From: Caldicellulosiruptor diazotrophicus | GTDB lineage: Bacteria; Bacillota; Thermoanaerobacteria; Caldicellulosiruptorales; Caldicellulosiruptoraceae | NCBI RefSeq assembly: GCF_017347585.1 | Contig: NZ_AP024480.1 | Span: forward strand, 2,519,501-2,583,500 | Length of the DNA: 64,000 bases | Direction of reading: 5' to 3' | Shown here: piece by piece, positions 51,304 to 60,406 of the stretch | How positions within the stretch are numbered: the first letter of the stretch is position 1 | Layout of the letters: each line of letters begins with the position of its first letter | The notes under the pieces: generated by a model | Databases searched by the model: none | Told to the model about the DNA's origin: nothing | Seen by the model: only the letters and a program-made list of their open reading frames with translations | Program-made: the position numbers and the translations under genes

Positions 51304-52140
51304 TTATATTTCTATCTTCACATGCCTTGCGACATGACAACATATATTCACTGCAACTGGCAGCCCTGCAATGTGCGTTGGAAATTCTTCAACAAAAACA
51401 TCAAGCGCTGTTGTTTTCCCGCCAAACCCTTCAGGTCCTATCCCCAGTGAGTTTATTCTTTTGAGCAACCTTTCTTCAAGTTCAGCTATATATTTTTTTG
51501 GATGTCTTTGTCCCACCTTCCTCAAAAGCGCTTTTTTAGACAAAAGTGCCGCAAGCTCAAACGTTCCGCCAATTCCAACTCCAACTAAAATTGGTGGGCA
51601 CGGGTCTGAACCAGCTTTTTTCACTGTCTCAACAACAAAATTTTCAATCCCATCAACACCATCTGCCGGTGCGAGCATACAAAGCGCACTTTTATTCTCA
51701 CTTCCAAACCCTTTAGGCATAAAATGTATTGTAATTTTATCGCCTTTTACCATATCAATGTGAATTATAGCTGGAGTGTTGTCTTTAGTATTTTCCCTCT
51801 CAATTGGACTTTTTACCATGGACTTTCGAAGGAAAAAATCTGTATATGCTTTTGCAACTGCGTTGTTTATCGCATCTTTTAATGAACCCTCTATGAAAAC
51901 ATCTTCGCCAATGTCTACAAAAAATACTGCAGCACCGGTGTCTTGGCAAACAGGTCGCATCTTTTGTTGTGCAAGGCTAATGTTTTTTATAAGATTTTCC
52001 AATGTATATTTTGCAATCCCTTCCTCTGAATCATACGCATTGTTAAGACTATCTTTGATATCACTTGGCAGTACACATACTGCTTTATTTATAACATCAT
52101 ATACTTCTTTTTCAATAATTTCAGCTTTGACAACTCTCAT
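51304..52140 (-). CDS. Fumarate hydratase class I, alpha subunit (TtdA/FumA N-type)
   Basis: This 278-residue protein is the alpha half of the two-subunit, Fe-S class I fumarase/tartrate dehydratase. It has [34 protein letters not shown] and [16 protein letters not shown]. Conserved cysteines in [17 protein letters not shown] and NICCH match the cluster ligands. The beta subunit normally follows immediately, but here the next gene is on the other strand, so the partner is elsewhere or missing. It lies 37 nt after cvpA. Confidence 0.92.
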   Translation of the reverse strand: MRVVKAEIIEKEVYDVINKAVCVLPSDIKDSLNNAYDSEEGIAKYTLENLIKNISLAQQKMRPVCQDTGAAVFFVDIGEDVFIEGSLKDAINNAVAKAYTDFFLRKSMVKSPIERENTKDNTPAIIHIDMVKGDKITIHFMPKGFGSENKSALCMLAPADGVDGIENFVVETVKKAGSDPCPPILVGVGIGGTFELAALLSKKALLRKVGQRHPKKYIAELEERLLKRINSLGIGPEGFGGKTTALDVFVEEFPTHIAGLPVAVNICCHVARHVKIEI

Positions 52141-52177
52141 TTTTTTTCTCCTTTGCCTTATTTTTCAGATTGCAAAT

Positions 52178-52807
52178 CTATATCTTCAAGTATTGCCTCA
52201 TAAGCATTACAATTATATTATTCTCATACAAAAACTCGGCAAACATTGAGGACTTTATGCCCTTTTGGACTGTCTTGAAAATTTCAGCATTTGGGAAAAA
52301 ATAAAGAACTGAAAAAGCTAAATAGATTATTACAAGCGCCACAGCTACTCCTGTTATTAATCCCAAAAAACGGTCTATTTGTCCAATAACTGGAACTTTA
52401 CTCATAAATCCAATCGATGTTTTTAGCGCTGAGATTATAATTTTTGTTCCGACAAAGACAAGAATCATCGCAATAAAGTTTGCAAGTACAACTGCTGCAG
52501 CATCCTGCAAAGTTCTGTTTAGCGTTTGCTGAGCTTGTATTATTGCACTTTTAAAAAACTGAGGTACTGTTGGCAAAATATCCCCTTTAATTACAACCTT
52601 TTGTCTTACAAAACTATAAATCGCTTCTCTAAGAACTGGTGATTGAAGTATTAAGCTGCTGACATACTTGTACCCAAACACTGCAACAAACCACGATATT
52701 ATGTACGACCCCATATTAAACCCCATCCTAAGCATACCTTTTTTATATCCAATCCAACTGCCCAGTAAAATTATTGCAAGCACAACAAGGTCAACTGTGT
52801 TTGGCAT
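52178..52807 (-). CDS. CvpA-family membrane protein
   Basis: This 209-residue protein with four predicted helices begins VDLVVLAIILLGSWIGYKKGMLRMGF, the colicin V production protein (CvpA) signature, and has GFMSKVPVIGQIDRFLGLITGVA in the middle. ATG 52807 follows AAAGGTGG; an earlier in-frame ATG would overlap the preceding gene by 35 nt. It is close to a DUF5711-like gene upstream, so probably one operon. The cellular role of the family is poorly defined. Confidence 0.88.
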   Translation of the reverse strand: MPNTVDLVVLAIILLGSWIGYKKGMLRMGFNMGSYIISWFVAVFGYKYVSSLILQSPVLREAIYSFVRQKVVIKGDILPTVPQFFKSAIIQAQQTLNRTLQDAAAVVLANFIAMILVFVGTKIIISALKTSIGFMSKVPVIGQIDRFLGLITGVAVALVIIYLAFSVLYFFPNAEIFKTVQKGIKSSMFAEFLYENNIIVMLMRQYLKI

Positions 52808-52814
52808 TGAAGTT

Positions 52815-53849
52815 TTACCACCTTTCTTTATAACATTCGATTCTATCATTAAATATATAATATAACTTGTCCTGACTTAGAACAGCTTTTACAAAGCCAA
52901 AAGAATTTACGTTTAGTTGTTTTAATCTGTTTAAATTCAATGAGTAAATCTCAACCTCGTTGCCCTTTGTCAGTGCTATTTTGTCGTTTGTCGCAACAAC
53001 CCAATTAAATGATGATAATCTTTTGAACGAAAAATTGTCTGTATAGATATTATACGAAAGAATTTCTTTTGACGAAACTAAGATATTTGAGTTTCCATCA
53101 ACAGGTTTTGGAGTACTGCTAAAACTAAAAGATTTTTTCCTTTTTTTCAGCTGTATATCATATATATCGAGCATTTTACCGTCCCAAACAGCAATATTGT
53201 TTTGTATGATGTATAGTTTTTTTACTTTCATAAAGATAGAGGGTAATATTCTTGACATAAAAATCCCTCTTTTATCTATGTATGACACTGCTACTTCTCC
53301 AGTTGATACACTTTTAACAATGGCTACAACAAAATTATTTCCTATATCAAAATCTATGACATCTTCCTTTATCTTTGCAGAATAAAGAATGTTTTGTTTA
53401 TCATCATAGGCAATAAGATAGTTTTCTTTGTCGCTCAGAAGAACGCAAACTTTGCCATTTTTTGCTTTGACATCTTTTATTGTTACAGGGTACACAATGT
53501 CTTTTTGTTCTGATGCTGTTATTATGTGAAGATATTTCCCACCTTCAACAAATGCAACTGCAACCTGCCCATCTGAGTATCCTTTATGGTTTTGATATGC
53601 AATTTTTGTCCACTTTATTGTATCATCTGTTAAAATACCTATCTTGCCTCTGAAAATAACCACAGCTTTGTCTCTAAGTGGCAAAACATCTTCATAGTAT
53701 CTTATGTTTGGATACGTTTTTGTGTAGTTATAATTCATGAACATATATAGACTCAGATACTCTATCCCAAAGAGATTTAACGTCTGTACAAAAGCAATAA
53801 TTATAGCCATACTAATAATCAGTTTATACACAAATTTCAAAAACCTCAT
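52815..53849 (-). CDS. Membrane-anchored beta-propeller-like protein (DUF5711-like)
   Basis: This 344-residue protein starts with one membrane helix (YKLIISMAIIIAFVQTLNLF). The rest is about 300 residues of repeated beta strands with 'AV..F..G', 'LLAYD', 'VAVSYIDKRG' and 'IAVWDGKMLDIYD' patterns, as in WD40-like or DUF5711 extracellular propellers. No catalytic motif. It is 17 nt after the phosphatase gene and eight nt before cvpA, hence the same operon. Family call is tentative. Confidence 0.65.
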   Translation of the reverse strand: MRFLKFVYKLIISMAIIIAFVQTLNLFGIEYLSLYMFMNYNYTKTYPNIRYYEDVLPLRDKAVVIFRGKIGILTDDTIKWTKIAYQNHKGYSDGQVAVAFVEGGKYLHIITASEQKDIVYPVTIKDVKAKNGKVCVLLSDKENYLIAYDDKQNILYSAKIKEDVIDFDIGNNFVVAIVKSVSTGEVAVSYIDKRGIFMSRILPSIFMKVKKLYIIQNNIAVWDGKMLDIYDIQLKKRKKSFSFSSTPKPVDGNSNILVSSKEILSYNIYTDNFSFKRLSSFNWVVATNDKIALTKGNEVEIYSLNLNRLKQLNVNSFGFVKAVLSQDKLYYIFNDRIECYKERW

Positions 53850-53866
53850 TTTTCTTTCCCACTCTT

Positions 53867-54949
53867 TTATATCTTCTCAATCATCAAAACAGCTATATCG
53901 TCATCTATGTCTGACACAAAATTTCTCACATCTCGTATCAAAAGCTCTGTATTTATGTTTTTGATACTCAGTATTCTCTTTATAAGCCTTTTTTTGCCAT
54001 ACATCTCACCCTGTTTGTTTTTACTTTCAATAAGTCCATCTGAGTAAAATATCAGTTTGTCATTTTTCTCAAGGATTGTTTCTTTCATCTCAAACCCTTG
54101 TTCAAGGTCAATTGATGCAATTGGCTGCCCTCTCATCGAAAACATCTTTACCTTCTTATTTGCTTTGACCAAAATGGGTTCTGTCACATGCCCGGCAGAA
54201 ATCATTGTTACTTTTCCGCTCTGTTTTTCTAAGATGCCAAGCACGATTGTGATGTATATCTCGCTTGGAAAGTTCATCTCAATAAAATCTAATAAAACTC
54301 CTTTCATTATCTCTTGTGCACTTGAGTTTATGTATGTATGCGCATTTTTAATGATACTTTGTTTTACAAATATAGTTACCATTGATGCTAAAAGTCCATG
54401 CCCTGCAACGTCTGCTACATAGAAAACTATTTTGTCATCAATGCTAATGACATCCAAAAAATCTCCACCAAGTCTTTCGCATGGTTTATAGGTGTATGTA
54501 ATTCTGTATCCTTCAATCCTTGGTATTACTGGAAGCAGGGATTGTTGAAGCCTCTTTGCAAACTCTAAATCACGTCTTAAAATCTCATTCTGGCGTCTGA
54601 GTCTTTCTTCAATCTTTCTCTGTTCTGTAATATCCCTGAACACCTCAACAGTTCCAACTGCTTTCCCGTTTTGACCGTAGACTGGTGAGCTTATTACATA
54701 ATATATCTTGTCTTTATAATGTGCATACTTCATAAACCGTGTATTTTCTCTCACAGACCTTGTTGCAATGCAATCTTCACACCGCGAATCTTTGCAAAAA
54801 AGTTCATAACATTTTTTCCCTGTCTGGTCACCAAATTCTTCTTTCATCTTGGTATTGCAAAAAACAACAACTCCATCTATGTCAATGACCCTTACAAGGT
54901 CAAGCATTCCATTCAAAATACTCTCATAAAAGCTTTTTGAAAACTCCAT
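53867..54949 (-). CDS. PAS plus SpoIIE/RsbU-type PP2C phosphatase
   Basis: The 360-residue protein has a PAS domain (about 10-115: VRVIDIDGVVVFCN, VISSPVYGQNGKAVGTVEVFRDITEQ), a short coiled linker and a PPM-type phosphatase of the SpoIIE/RsbU class (YKPCERLGGDFLDVI, FYVADVAGHGLLASM, LIFYSDGLIESKN, DDIAVLMIEK). Metal-binding aspartates are present. PAS cysteines (CYELFCKDSRCEDCIATR) suggest redox or metal sensing. It probably dephosphorylates an anti-sigma antagonist, but none is encoded here. Confidence 0.92.
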   Translation of the reverse strand: MEFSKSFYESILNGMLDLVRVIDIDGVVVFCNTKMKEEFGDQTGKKCYELFCKDSRCEDCIATRSVRENTRFMKYAHYKDKIYYVISSPVYGQNGKAVGTVEVFRDITEQRKIEERLRRQNEILRRDLEFAKRLQQSLLPVIPRIEGYRITYTYKPCERLGGDFLDVISIDDKIVFYVADVAGHGLLASMVTIFVKQSIIKNAHTYINSSAQEIMKGVLLDFIEMNFPSEIYITIVLGILEKQSGKVTMISAGHVTEPILVKANKKVKMFSMRGQPIASIDLEQGFEMKETILEKNDKLIFYSDGLIESKNKQGEMYGKKRLIKRILSIKNINTELLIRDVRNFVSDIDDDIAVLMIEKI

Positions 54950-55016
54950 TCTTGCACCCCGCCAATGACAAACTTTTCATCATTGGCAGGTACCCTCCTT
55001 TCTTTTGTGATAATCA

Positions 55017-55529
55017 TTATTCTTTTATCTCTTTTGAAATGTAGTTTTTTCTTGCAATGTCAATTGCCTGCATCTCCTCAGCAGAAAGCGGATACTTTGA
55101 AATTCCATTTTCTATTGGTTTTGCATATACACTGCAACCCTCTCTCGAATATATACTGTTTATCACAACTCCTGTGTCAAACTCATCAAGAAGCGCTAAT
55201 GCAAAACTAAGTCTGCTTCCCACATTTTCAAATGCATCGTATCGAATAATACCCACTTTTTTTATGCACAGTTTGGTATTTTCACTAAGTGTCCTGTGAC
55301 TCTTTGTTAAGGCTTTCAGGACCTCTTCAAAATATTCAACCTTTTCATTGGTTTGTCTTATGATATCTTCTAAATTTTTGAAATCTTGATTTGAAGTAAG
55401 TTCAATAAACCTCTTTTTAAGACTTTTGTTTTTTGTAACTTCTATCAAGAGTGCAAGAAAAAGTATCATGTTCAGTGCAAGACAAAAAATAATTATCTCA
55501 AAAGCATATGTAATTATAAAACCTTTCAT
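55017..55529 (-). CDS. DUF4446 protein
   Basis: This 170-residue protein has an N-terminal membrane helix (IIIFCLALNMILFLALLI), a coiled middle, and the conserved GIIRYDAFENVGSRLSFALALLDE and GCSVYAKPIENG of DUF4446. It is the usual neighbour of parB in clostridial genomes. Function unknown. Confidence 0.9.
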   Translation of the reverse strand: MKGFIITYAFEIIIFCLALNMILFLALLIEVTKNKSLKKRFIELTSNQDFKNLEDIIRQTNEKVEYFEEVLKALTKSHRTLSENTKLCIKKVGIIRYDAFENVGSRLSFALALLDEFDTGVVINSIYSREGCSVYAKPIENGISKYPLSAEEMQAIDIARKNYISKEIKE

Positions 55530-55573
55530 TAGTTTTCCCCCTCGATGATTTAATGTTATCTATGTGTTTTTAA

Positions 55574-55589
55574 TGTTCCACGTGGAACA
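55574..55589. other. parS site
   Basis: TGTTCCACGTGGAACA is a perfect 16-bp palindrome that differs from the Bacillus consensus only at allowed positions. It lies 33 nt past the end of parB. ParB/Spo0J should load here. Confidence 0.95.
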
Positions 55590-55621
55590 TTTCATGGATA
55601 GATTTTTGTTGATGTCTCGCT

Positions 55622-56482
55622 TTATGGCATGAGTATAGATATTATCTTTTCAAGCTCCTCATCTGACGTAAACTCAATTTCTATTTTCCCTCTATTTTTC
55701 TTTTTTTGTATTTTAACCTTAAGTCCAAAAAGCTTCATCAGATTTTCTTCAATCTCCCGAATTATCTCACTCTCAACTTCAATCTCGTTCTTATTATCGC
55801 TTGATTTGACAAGTTTTTCTAATTCTCTTACACTCAAATTCTTTTCAGCAACAATCTGTGCAAGTTTATTTCTTTTCTGTTCATCATCAACTGATAGCAA
55901 TACCTTTGCATGTCCTTCTGAAATTTTTCCCTCTATTATCAAGTTTATTATATCTTCTCCAAGGTTCAAAATTCGAAGTGTATTCGCAACTTTTGCACGC
56001 GAAATTCCAAGTCTTTCCCCAAGCTTTTCTTGTGTGTATCCAAACTCTTCTATAAGTTTTTTAAACGCTAATGCTTTTTCATATGGATTTAAATCCTTCC
56101 TCTGTATATTTTCTATCAAAGCTATCTCAAAAGGATTTTCATATTTCTTTATAATACATTTAACCTTCTTGATACCGGCAAGCATACATGCTCTTAATCT
56201 TCTTTCACCTGCAATCAAAATATACCTGTTACCATCTTTTTTTTGAACCACAATAGGCTGAATTAACCCAACACTTTTAATTGAGTTTGCAAGTTCCTCA
56301 ATTTCTTCATCATTAAATATTTTCCTTGGCTGATTTTCAGATAACTCAATTAAATCGATATCAATTTCTTCTATTCGCTCAATATTTTGGTCATTAACCT
56401 CTTCAACTGTCGACTCATTCTCATTACCTAAATATTCATCCCCAAACAGGGCATCAAGACCTCTTCCGAGCCTCTTTTTCAT
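55622..56482 (-). CDS. parB: ParB/Spo0J chromosome partitioning protein
   Basis: This 286-residue DNA-binding CTPase has ENQPRKIF at the N-terminal ParB-box, GERRLRACMLAG (CTP-binding motif), IENIQRKDLNPYEKALAFKKL, and the HTH GYTQEKLGERLGISRAKVANTLR. The C-terminal dimerisation part is Lys-rich. It starts one nt after parA ends, so they are co-translated. Two parS sites flank the pair. It loads SMC and organises the origin region. Confidence 0.97.
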   Translation of the reverse strand: MKKRLGRGLDALFGDEYLGNENESTVEEVNDQNIERIEEIDIDLIELSENQPRKIFNDEEIEELANSIKSVGLIQPIVVQKKDGNRYILIAGERRLRACMLAGIKKVKCIIKKYENPFEIALIENIQRKDLNPYEKALAFKKLIEEFGYTQEKLGERLGISRAKVANTLRILNLGEDIINLIIEGKISEGHAKVLLSVDDEQKRNKLAQIVAEKNLSVRELEKLVKSSDNKNEIEVESEIIREIEENLMKLFGLKVKIQKKKNRGKIEIEFTSDEELEKIISILMP

Positions 56483-57271
56483 TTATATCGCACCCCTTGA
56501 AAATGTATTTTCTATTCTGTTTATGTACTCCTCAGCAAGTTCTATGTATGCTTTTGCACCTTTTGATTCAGGGTCATAAAATATACCCGGAAGACCAAAT
56601 GAGGGTGCCTCTGAAAGTCTTACATTTCTTGGAATTAAACTCAAAAACACTTTCTGCCCAAAAAACCTTTTTACTTCTTCAACAACTTCCAACGAAAGAT
56701 TTGTTCTTGAATCAAACATTGTAAGAACAACACCATCAATCTCTAAGTTCTTATTTAAATGTTTTCTTACAAGTGAAATCGTATTTGAAAGCTGACTTAA
56801 TCCTTCTAAAGCATAATATTCACATTGTATAGGTATAATTACAGAGTTGGAGGTTGCCAATGCATTAATAGTCAATAATCCCAATGATGGCGGACAGTCA
56901 ATAAAAATATAGTCATATTCATCTTTTATCTTTTCAATAGCATCTTTTAATCTAAATTCTCTTGCAATCATTGACACAAGTTCAATTTCAGCACCAGCTA
57001 AGTTCACATTTGCAGGAAGAATACTCAAATTCTCAAACTTTTCTTTTACAATAGCTTCGTCAGCTGAGCAGTTTCCTATCAAAACATCATATGTTGTTTT
57101 TCCAAGAGATTTTTTGTCTATTCCAAACCCACTTGTGAGATTACCTTGTGGGTCACAATCAATTGCCAAAACCTTTTTGCTCATTCTACTTATAGCAGCA
57201 GACAAATTAACACAGGTGGTTGTTTTCCCAACACCACCTTTTTGATTAACAATTGCAACAATTCTTGCCAT
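56483..57271 (-). CDS. parA: ParA/Soj chromosome partitioning ATPase
   Basis: This 262-residue Walker-type ATPase begins MARIVAIVNQKGGVGKTTTCVNL (deviant Walker A KGGVGKTT) and has DCDPQGNLTSG and FIDCPPSLGLLTINAL. ATG 57271 is the proper start; the frame runs five codons further without a site. It is the first gene of parAB. A parS site sits 49 nt upstream. Confidence 0.97.
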   Translation of the reverse strand: MARIVAIVNQKGGVGKTTTCVNLSAAISRMSKKVLAIDCDPQGNLTSGFGIDKKSLGKTTYDVLIGNCSADEAIVKEKFENLSILPANVNLAGAEIELVSMIAREFRLKDAIEKIKDEYDYIFIDCPPSLGLLTINALATSNSVIIPIQCEYYALEGLSQLSNTISLVRKHLNKNLEIDGVVLTMFDSRTNLSLEVVEEVKRFFGQKVFLSLIPRNVRLSEAPSFGLPGIFYDPESKGAKAYIELAEEYINRIENTFSRGAI

Positions 57272-57319
57272 TTTCCATCTTCTCACTTCAAGTTTTTTAA
57301 TTAAATTATATCATAAGAA

Positions 57320-57335
57320 TGTTCCACGTGGAACA
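57320..57335. other. parS site upstream of parA
   Basis: TGTTCCACGTGGAACA is identical to the site at 55574. It lies in the divergent parA/pstS intergenic region, 25 nt from the PhoP-box array. Confidence 0.95.
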
Positions 57336-57359
57336 TTTGATTAATTTTTAAGTACATCT

Positions 57360-57457
57360 TTAACATACTCTTAATATTACCTTAACTAAACTTTAACCTA
57401 AAATAAACAAACATTTAACGTTGATTTAATAAAATTTAAACATTGAAAGTGTATATT
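57360..57457 (+). promoter_or_regulatory. Extended PhoP-box array and promoter of pstS
   Basis: Eight hexamers start at 57360, 57371, 57382, 57393, 57404, 57415, 57426 and 57437: TTAACA, TTAATA, TTAACT, TTAACC, TAAACA, TTAACG, TTAATA and TAAACA. All are exactly 11 bp apart, as in Bacillus-type PhoP sites (TTAACA repeats with about 5-bp spacers). TATATT at 57452-57457 is a plausible -10 placed just after the last box. No -35 is apparent, as usual for PhoP-activated promoters. Confidence 0.8.
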
Positions 57458-57491
57458 AGAGATTGCAAAAAATTTTAAGGAGGGGTAAACC

Positions 57492-58637
57492 ATGAAAAAA
57501 GCTCTTTTTGAAAGGTTAATTTCATTATTAGTACTTGTTTTTATGATATCAACAATATGCCTAATTCCACTAATCTCTTATTCACAAAGTTTAACAGTAA
57601 AGTCAAAATCATTACCATCAACAACTACACAAAGACAGATTGTGATTACATTTTCTCAAGACATTTCTAAAGGCCCAAACTTTAATAAGATTACACTATT
57701 AAAGAACAAAAAAACAAAGGTACAATTTGTTGCACAGGTTTCATATAACAAGCTTGTTATAACCATAAAAGAAAATCTTACTGCAAAAGCTCAGTATCTT
57801 TTGACAATACCAAAAAATGCTGTTATGTCAGCAAAAGGTGAATCAAACTTAGAACTAAAGTACACATTTATTCCACAGATTTATTCATCAAATCTTTCTG
57901 GAAGAATTATGATTGCAGGTTCAACATCTGTCCAGCCACTTGCTGACGAGCTTGCAAGATATTTCATGCAACAGTATCCAAAAGTATCAATTGAAGTTCA
58001 GGGTGGAGGTTCATCTGTTGGAATAAAATCTGCTATACAAGGAATTGTTGATATTGGAACATCATCAAGAGAATTAACAGAAGATGAATCAAAACAACTA
58101 TCAGCAAAAGGCTGGCAGGAGATAAAAATTGCAGAAGATGGCATTGCAATTATTGTTCATAAATCAAATCCAGTATCAAATCTTACTATTGACCAGATAA
58201 GAGATATCTTCTCTGGCAAAATTAAAAACTGGAAAGAAGTTGGTGGAAAAGATGCCAAGATTGTTGTTGTAACAAGAGAAGAAGGTTCAGGAACAAGAGG
58301 TGCATTTGAAGAAATAGTTATGGGAAAATCATCAAAAATTACAGACTCTGCAATTGTCCAGCCGTCAACTGGTGCTGTAAAAACAACAGTTTCACAGGAT
58401 GAAAATTCAATTGGATATATATCGATTGGTGTATTAGATAGCACAGTAAAAGGTGTTAAGGTTGAAGGTGTAGAACCAACAGAAAAGAATGTTAAACTTG
58501 GGAAATATAAAATTAAAAGACCGTTTCTCTTCTTAGTTTCCAAAAACCCAAGTAAAGTTACAAAAGCTTTTGTAGATTTTGTTCTCTCTGATGAAGGTCA
58601 GGCAATTGTTGCTAAAAATTATATATCAGTAAAATAA
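57492..58637 (+). CDS. pstS: PstS-like phosphate-binding protein with N-terminal Ig-like domain
   Basis: This 381-residue secreted protein has a signal peptide (1-31), a bacterial Ig-like domain of the Big_5 type (about 35-135, with IVITFSQDISKGPNF and YLLTIPKNAVMSAKG), and a PstS domain (140-381). The PstS part has GSTSVQPLADELARYF, GGGSSVGIKSA, DIGTSSREL and TREEGSGTRGAFEE. No canonical lipobox is seen. AAGGAGGGG lies six nt before the ATG. The eight-box PhoP array upstream supports phosphate-starvation control. The pstCAB transporter genes are not here. Confidence 0.92.
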   Translation: MKKALFERLISLLVLVFMISTICLIPLISYSQSLTVKSKSLPSTTTQRQIVITFSQDISKGPNFNKITLLKNKKTKVQFVAQVSYNKLVITIKENLTAKAQYLLTIPKNAVMSAKGESNLELKYTFIPQIYSSNLSGRIMIAGSTSVQPLADELARYFMQQYPKVSIEVQGGGSSVGIKSAIQGIVDIGTSSRELTEDESKQLSAKGWQEIKIAEDGIAIIVHKSNPVSNLTIDQIRDIFSGKIKNWKEVGGKDAKIVVVTREEGSGTRGAFEEIVMGKSSKITDSAIVQPSTGAVKTTVSQDENSIGYISIGVLDSTVKGVKVEGVEPTEKNVKLGKYKIKRPFLFLVSKNPSKVTKAFVDFVLSDEGQAIVAKNYISVK

Positions 58638-58673
58638 AATTTACAAAACAATAACAAGGAGGGAACAGCGTAA

Positions 58674-60317
58674 ATGAAAAATGTTTTTGTAAAAAGAAAA
58701 AATATACTTATTACATCAATTTTAATCCTATGTCTCATCTTATCAACCTTTGCATTTGCCCAGCAAGATACAAACGACAATGAAAACAGAGTAAAAAATG
58801 TGATTCTAATGATTCCTGATGGTATGACAATAGCACACACAACACTTGCACGCTGGTACCAAGATGGCGAACCATTAGCAATGGACGAACTTGCATGTGG
58901 TCTTATAAGAACATATTCTGCTAACAATCCTATTACTGACTCAGCACCGGCTGCAACAGCCTATGCAACAGGTTTCAAAACACAAAACAGGTACCTTTCC
59001 ATTTATCCTGAGATGGTTTCAATGCCTGGAGTTGGTCAGGTTGATGAAAAAGATTTTTATAAACCTATAATAACTGTATTGGAAGCGGCTAAAAAGTTAG
59101 GAAAATCAACTGGTCTTGTTTTTACTTGTCAATTTCCACATGCAACACCTGCTGCATTTGCTTCACATACAGATAACAGAAACGATTATGAATCAATAGC
59201 TGAACAGATGGTTTACAACAATATTGATGTTGTCCTTGGTGGAGGATACAAGTATATCGATAAGAATCAAAGAAAAGACAAAGAAGATTTGGTAGGATAC
59301 CTGAGACAAAATGGATATTTTGTTACAACAAACTGGCATGACGCAAAAAACTATTCTGGTCAAAAAATTTGGGGTTTGTTTGCACAGGATGCTATGCATT
59401 ATGATTTTGACAGAAAAGATGCAGGCGAACCATCTTTGGCAGAGATGACACAAAAAGCGCTTTATATTCTATCTAAGAATAGAAACGGGTTTTTCTTAAT
59501 GATTGAGGGAAGTGAAATTGACTGGGCATCACATGCAAACGACCCTGTCGGAGTTGTGTCAGAAGTTTTGGCTTTTGACAAAGCAGTCAAAGTGGCATTA
59601 GACTTTGCAAAATCAAGAGAAGATACAGCTGTTTTAATAGTCCCTGACCATAATAATGGAGGAATGACACTTGGCACAAGAGGTGTATCTATTGACAGCA
59701 TTATGTTAAATAGTCTTTTGAAATATATTCGAAAAGCTACACGAACAGGATTAGGAGTTGAAGAACTTCTTGGAAATAACAGAACAGATGAGAATATCAA
59801 AAAGATTGTTTCAAAATATTACGGAATTGATGACCTCACACAGGATGAGATAAACGCAATTAAGTCAGCTCCGCAAGGTAAACTAAACACAGTGCTTGGC
59901 CAGATGATAAGTAAAAGGTCATATATTGGTTGGACATCTGATGAACATACAGGAGAAGAAGTGGTACTTTATGCATACCATCCAAAAAATTATATCCCAA
60001 GAGGAGTTATAGATAACACTCAGGTTTGTGACTACATGTGTGAGATTTTAGGTATTGACCTTTATTCATTCAATGAAAATGCATATTTATCTAACATAGA
60101 ATTAGAAGAAAAGGGATATCAGGTCTCAATTGATAACAGCAATCCTTCCAATATACAGCTTTTAATAAATAAAGGTGACAAAACATATATCATTCCACAG
60201 AACAAAAACATTGTTATTGAGGGATCAAACCAGTACAAATTAAAATTTGTCAGTGTATATATCCCATCTGCTAAGAAATTCTTTGTATCAAGCGATATAC
60301 TCGATATAATTAAGTAA
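58674..60317 (+). CDS. Secreted alkaline phosphatase, PhoA family
   Basis: The 547-residue protein has a signal peptide (MKNVFVKRKNILITSILILC to about residue 29) and a PhoA-type catalytic domain: ILMIPDG (metal Asp 49), TDSAPAATAYATG (nucleophile Ser 90), EGSEIDWASHAND, VPDHNNGGMTLG and DEHTGEEVVLYA. A roughly 60-residue C-terminal beta extension (about residues 488-547) resembles a copper-amine-oxidase-like or Ig-like tail. It is co-transcribed with pstS 36 nt upstream and ends at a strong terminator. It frees phosphate from organic sources outside the cell. Confidence 0.94.
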   Translation: MKNVFVKRKNILITSILILCLILSTFAFAQQDTNDNENRVKNVILMIPDGMTIAHTTLARWYQDGEPLAMDELACGLIRTYSANNPITDSAPAATAYATGFKTQNRYLSIYPEMVSMPGVGQVDEKDFYKPIITVLEAAKKLGKSTGLVFTCQFPHATPAAFASHTDNRNDYESIAEQMVYNNIDVVLGGGYKYIDKNQRKDKEDLVGYLRQNGYFVTTNWHDAKNYSGQKIWGLFAQDAMHYDFDRKDAGEPSLAEMTQKALYILSKNRNGFFLMIEGSEIDWASHANDPVGVVSEVLAFDKAVKVALDFAKSREDTAVLIVPDHNNGGMTLGTRGVSIDSIMLNSLLKYIRKATRTGLGVEELLGNNRTDENIKKIVSKYYGIDDLTQDEINAIKSAPQGKLNTVLGQMISKRSYIGWTSDEHTGEEVVLYAYHPKNYIPRGVIDNTQVCDYMCEILGIDLYSFNENAYLSNIELEEKGYQVSIDNSNPSNIQLLINKGDKTYIIPQNKNIVIEGSNQYKLKFVSVYIPSAKKFFVSSDILDIIK

Positions 60318-60339
60318 TAAAATAATAAAATAACAGTCA

Positions 60340-60375
60340 GTGCAGAAAGGACAATCCCTTTCTGCACTTTTTTTG
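60340..60375 (+). terminator. Terminator of pstS-phosphatase operon
   Basis: GTGCAGAAAGG pairs with CCTTTCTGCAC (11-bp perfect stem, 6-nt loop), followed by a run of eight T. Confidence 0.93.
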
Positions 60376-60384
60376 CAAAAAAGT

Positions 60385-60406
60385 ACCTCCTCTTTTATGA
60401 GGAGGT
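60385..60406 (-). terminator. Terminator of noc
   Basis: ACCTCCTC and GAGGAGGT form an eight-bp stem on the minus strand with a T-rich tail after it. Its first arm overlaps the noc stop codon. Confidence 0.75.

Noticed and set aside
55629-56246. 205-codon plus-strand frame opposite parB
   Set aside because: It is Ser/Phe/Ile-rich, has no ribosome site and lies entirely antisense to a clearly conserved gene.
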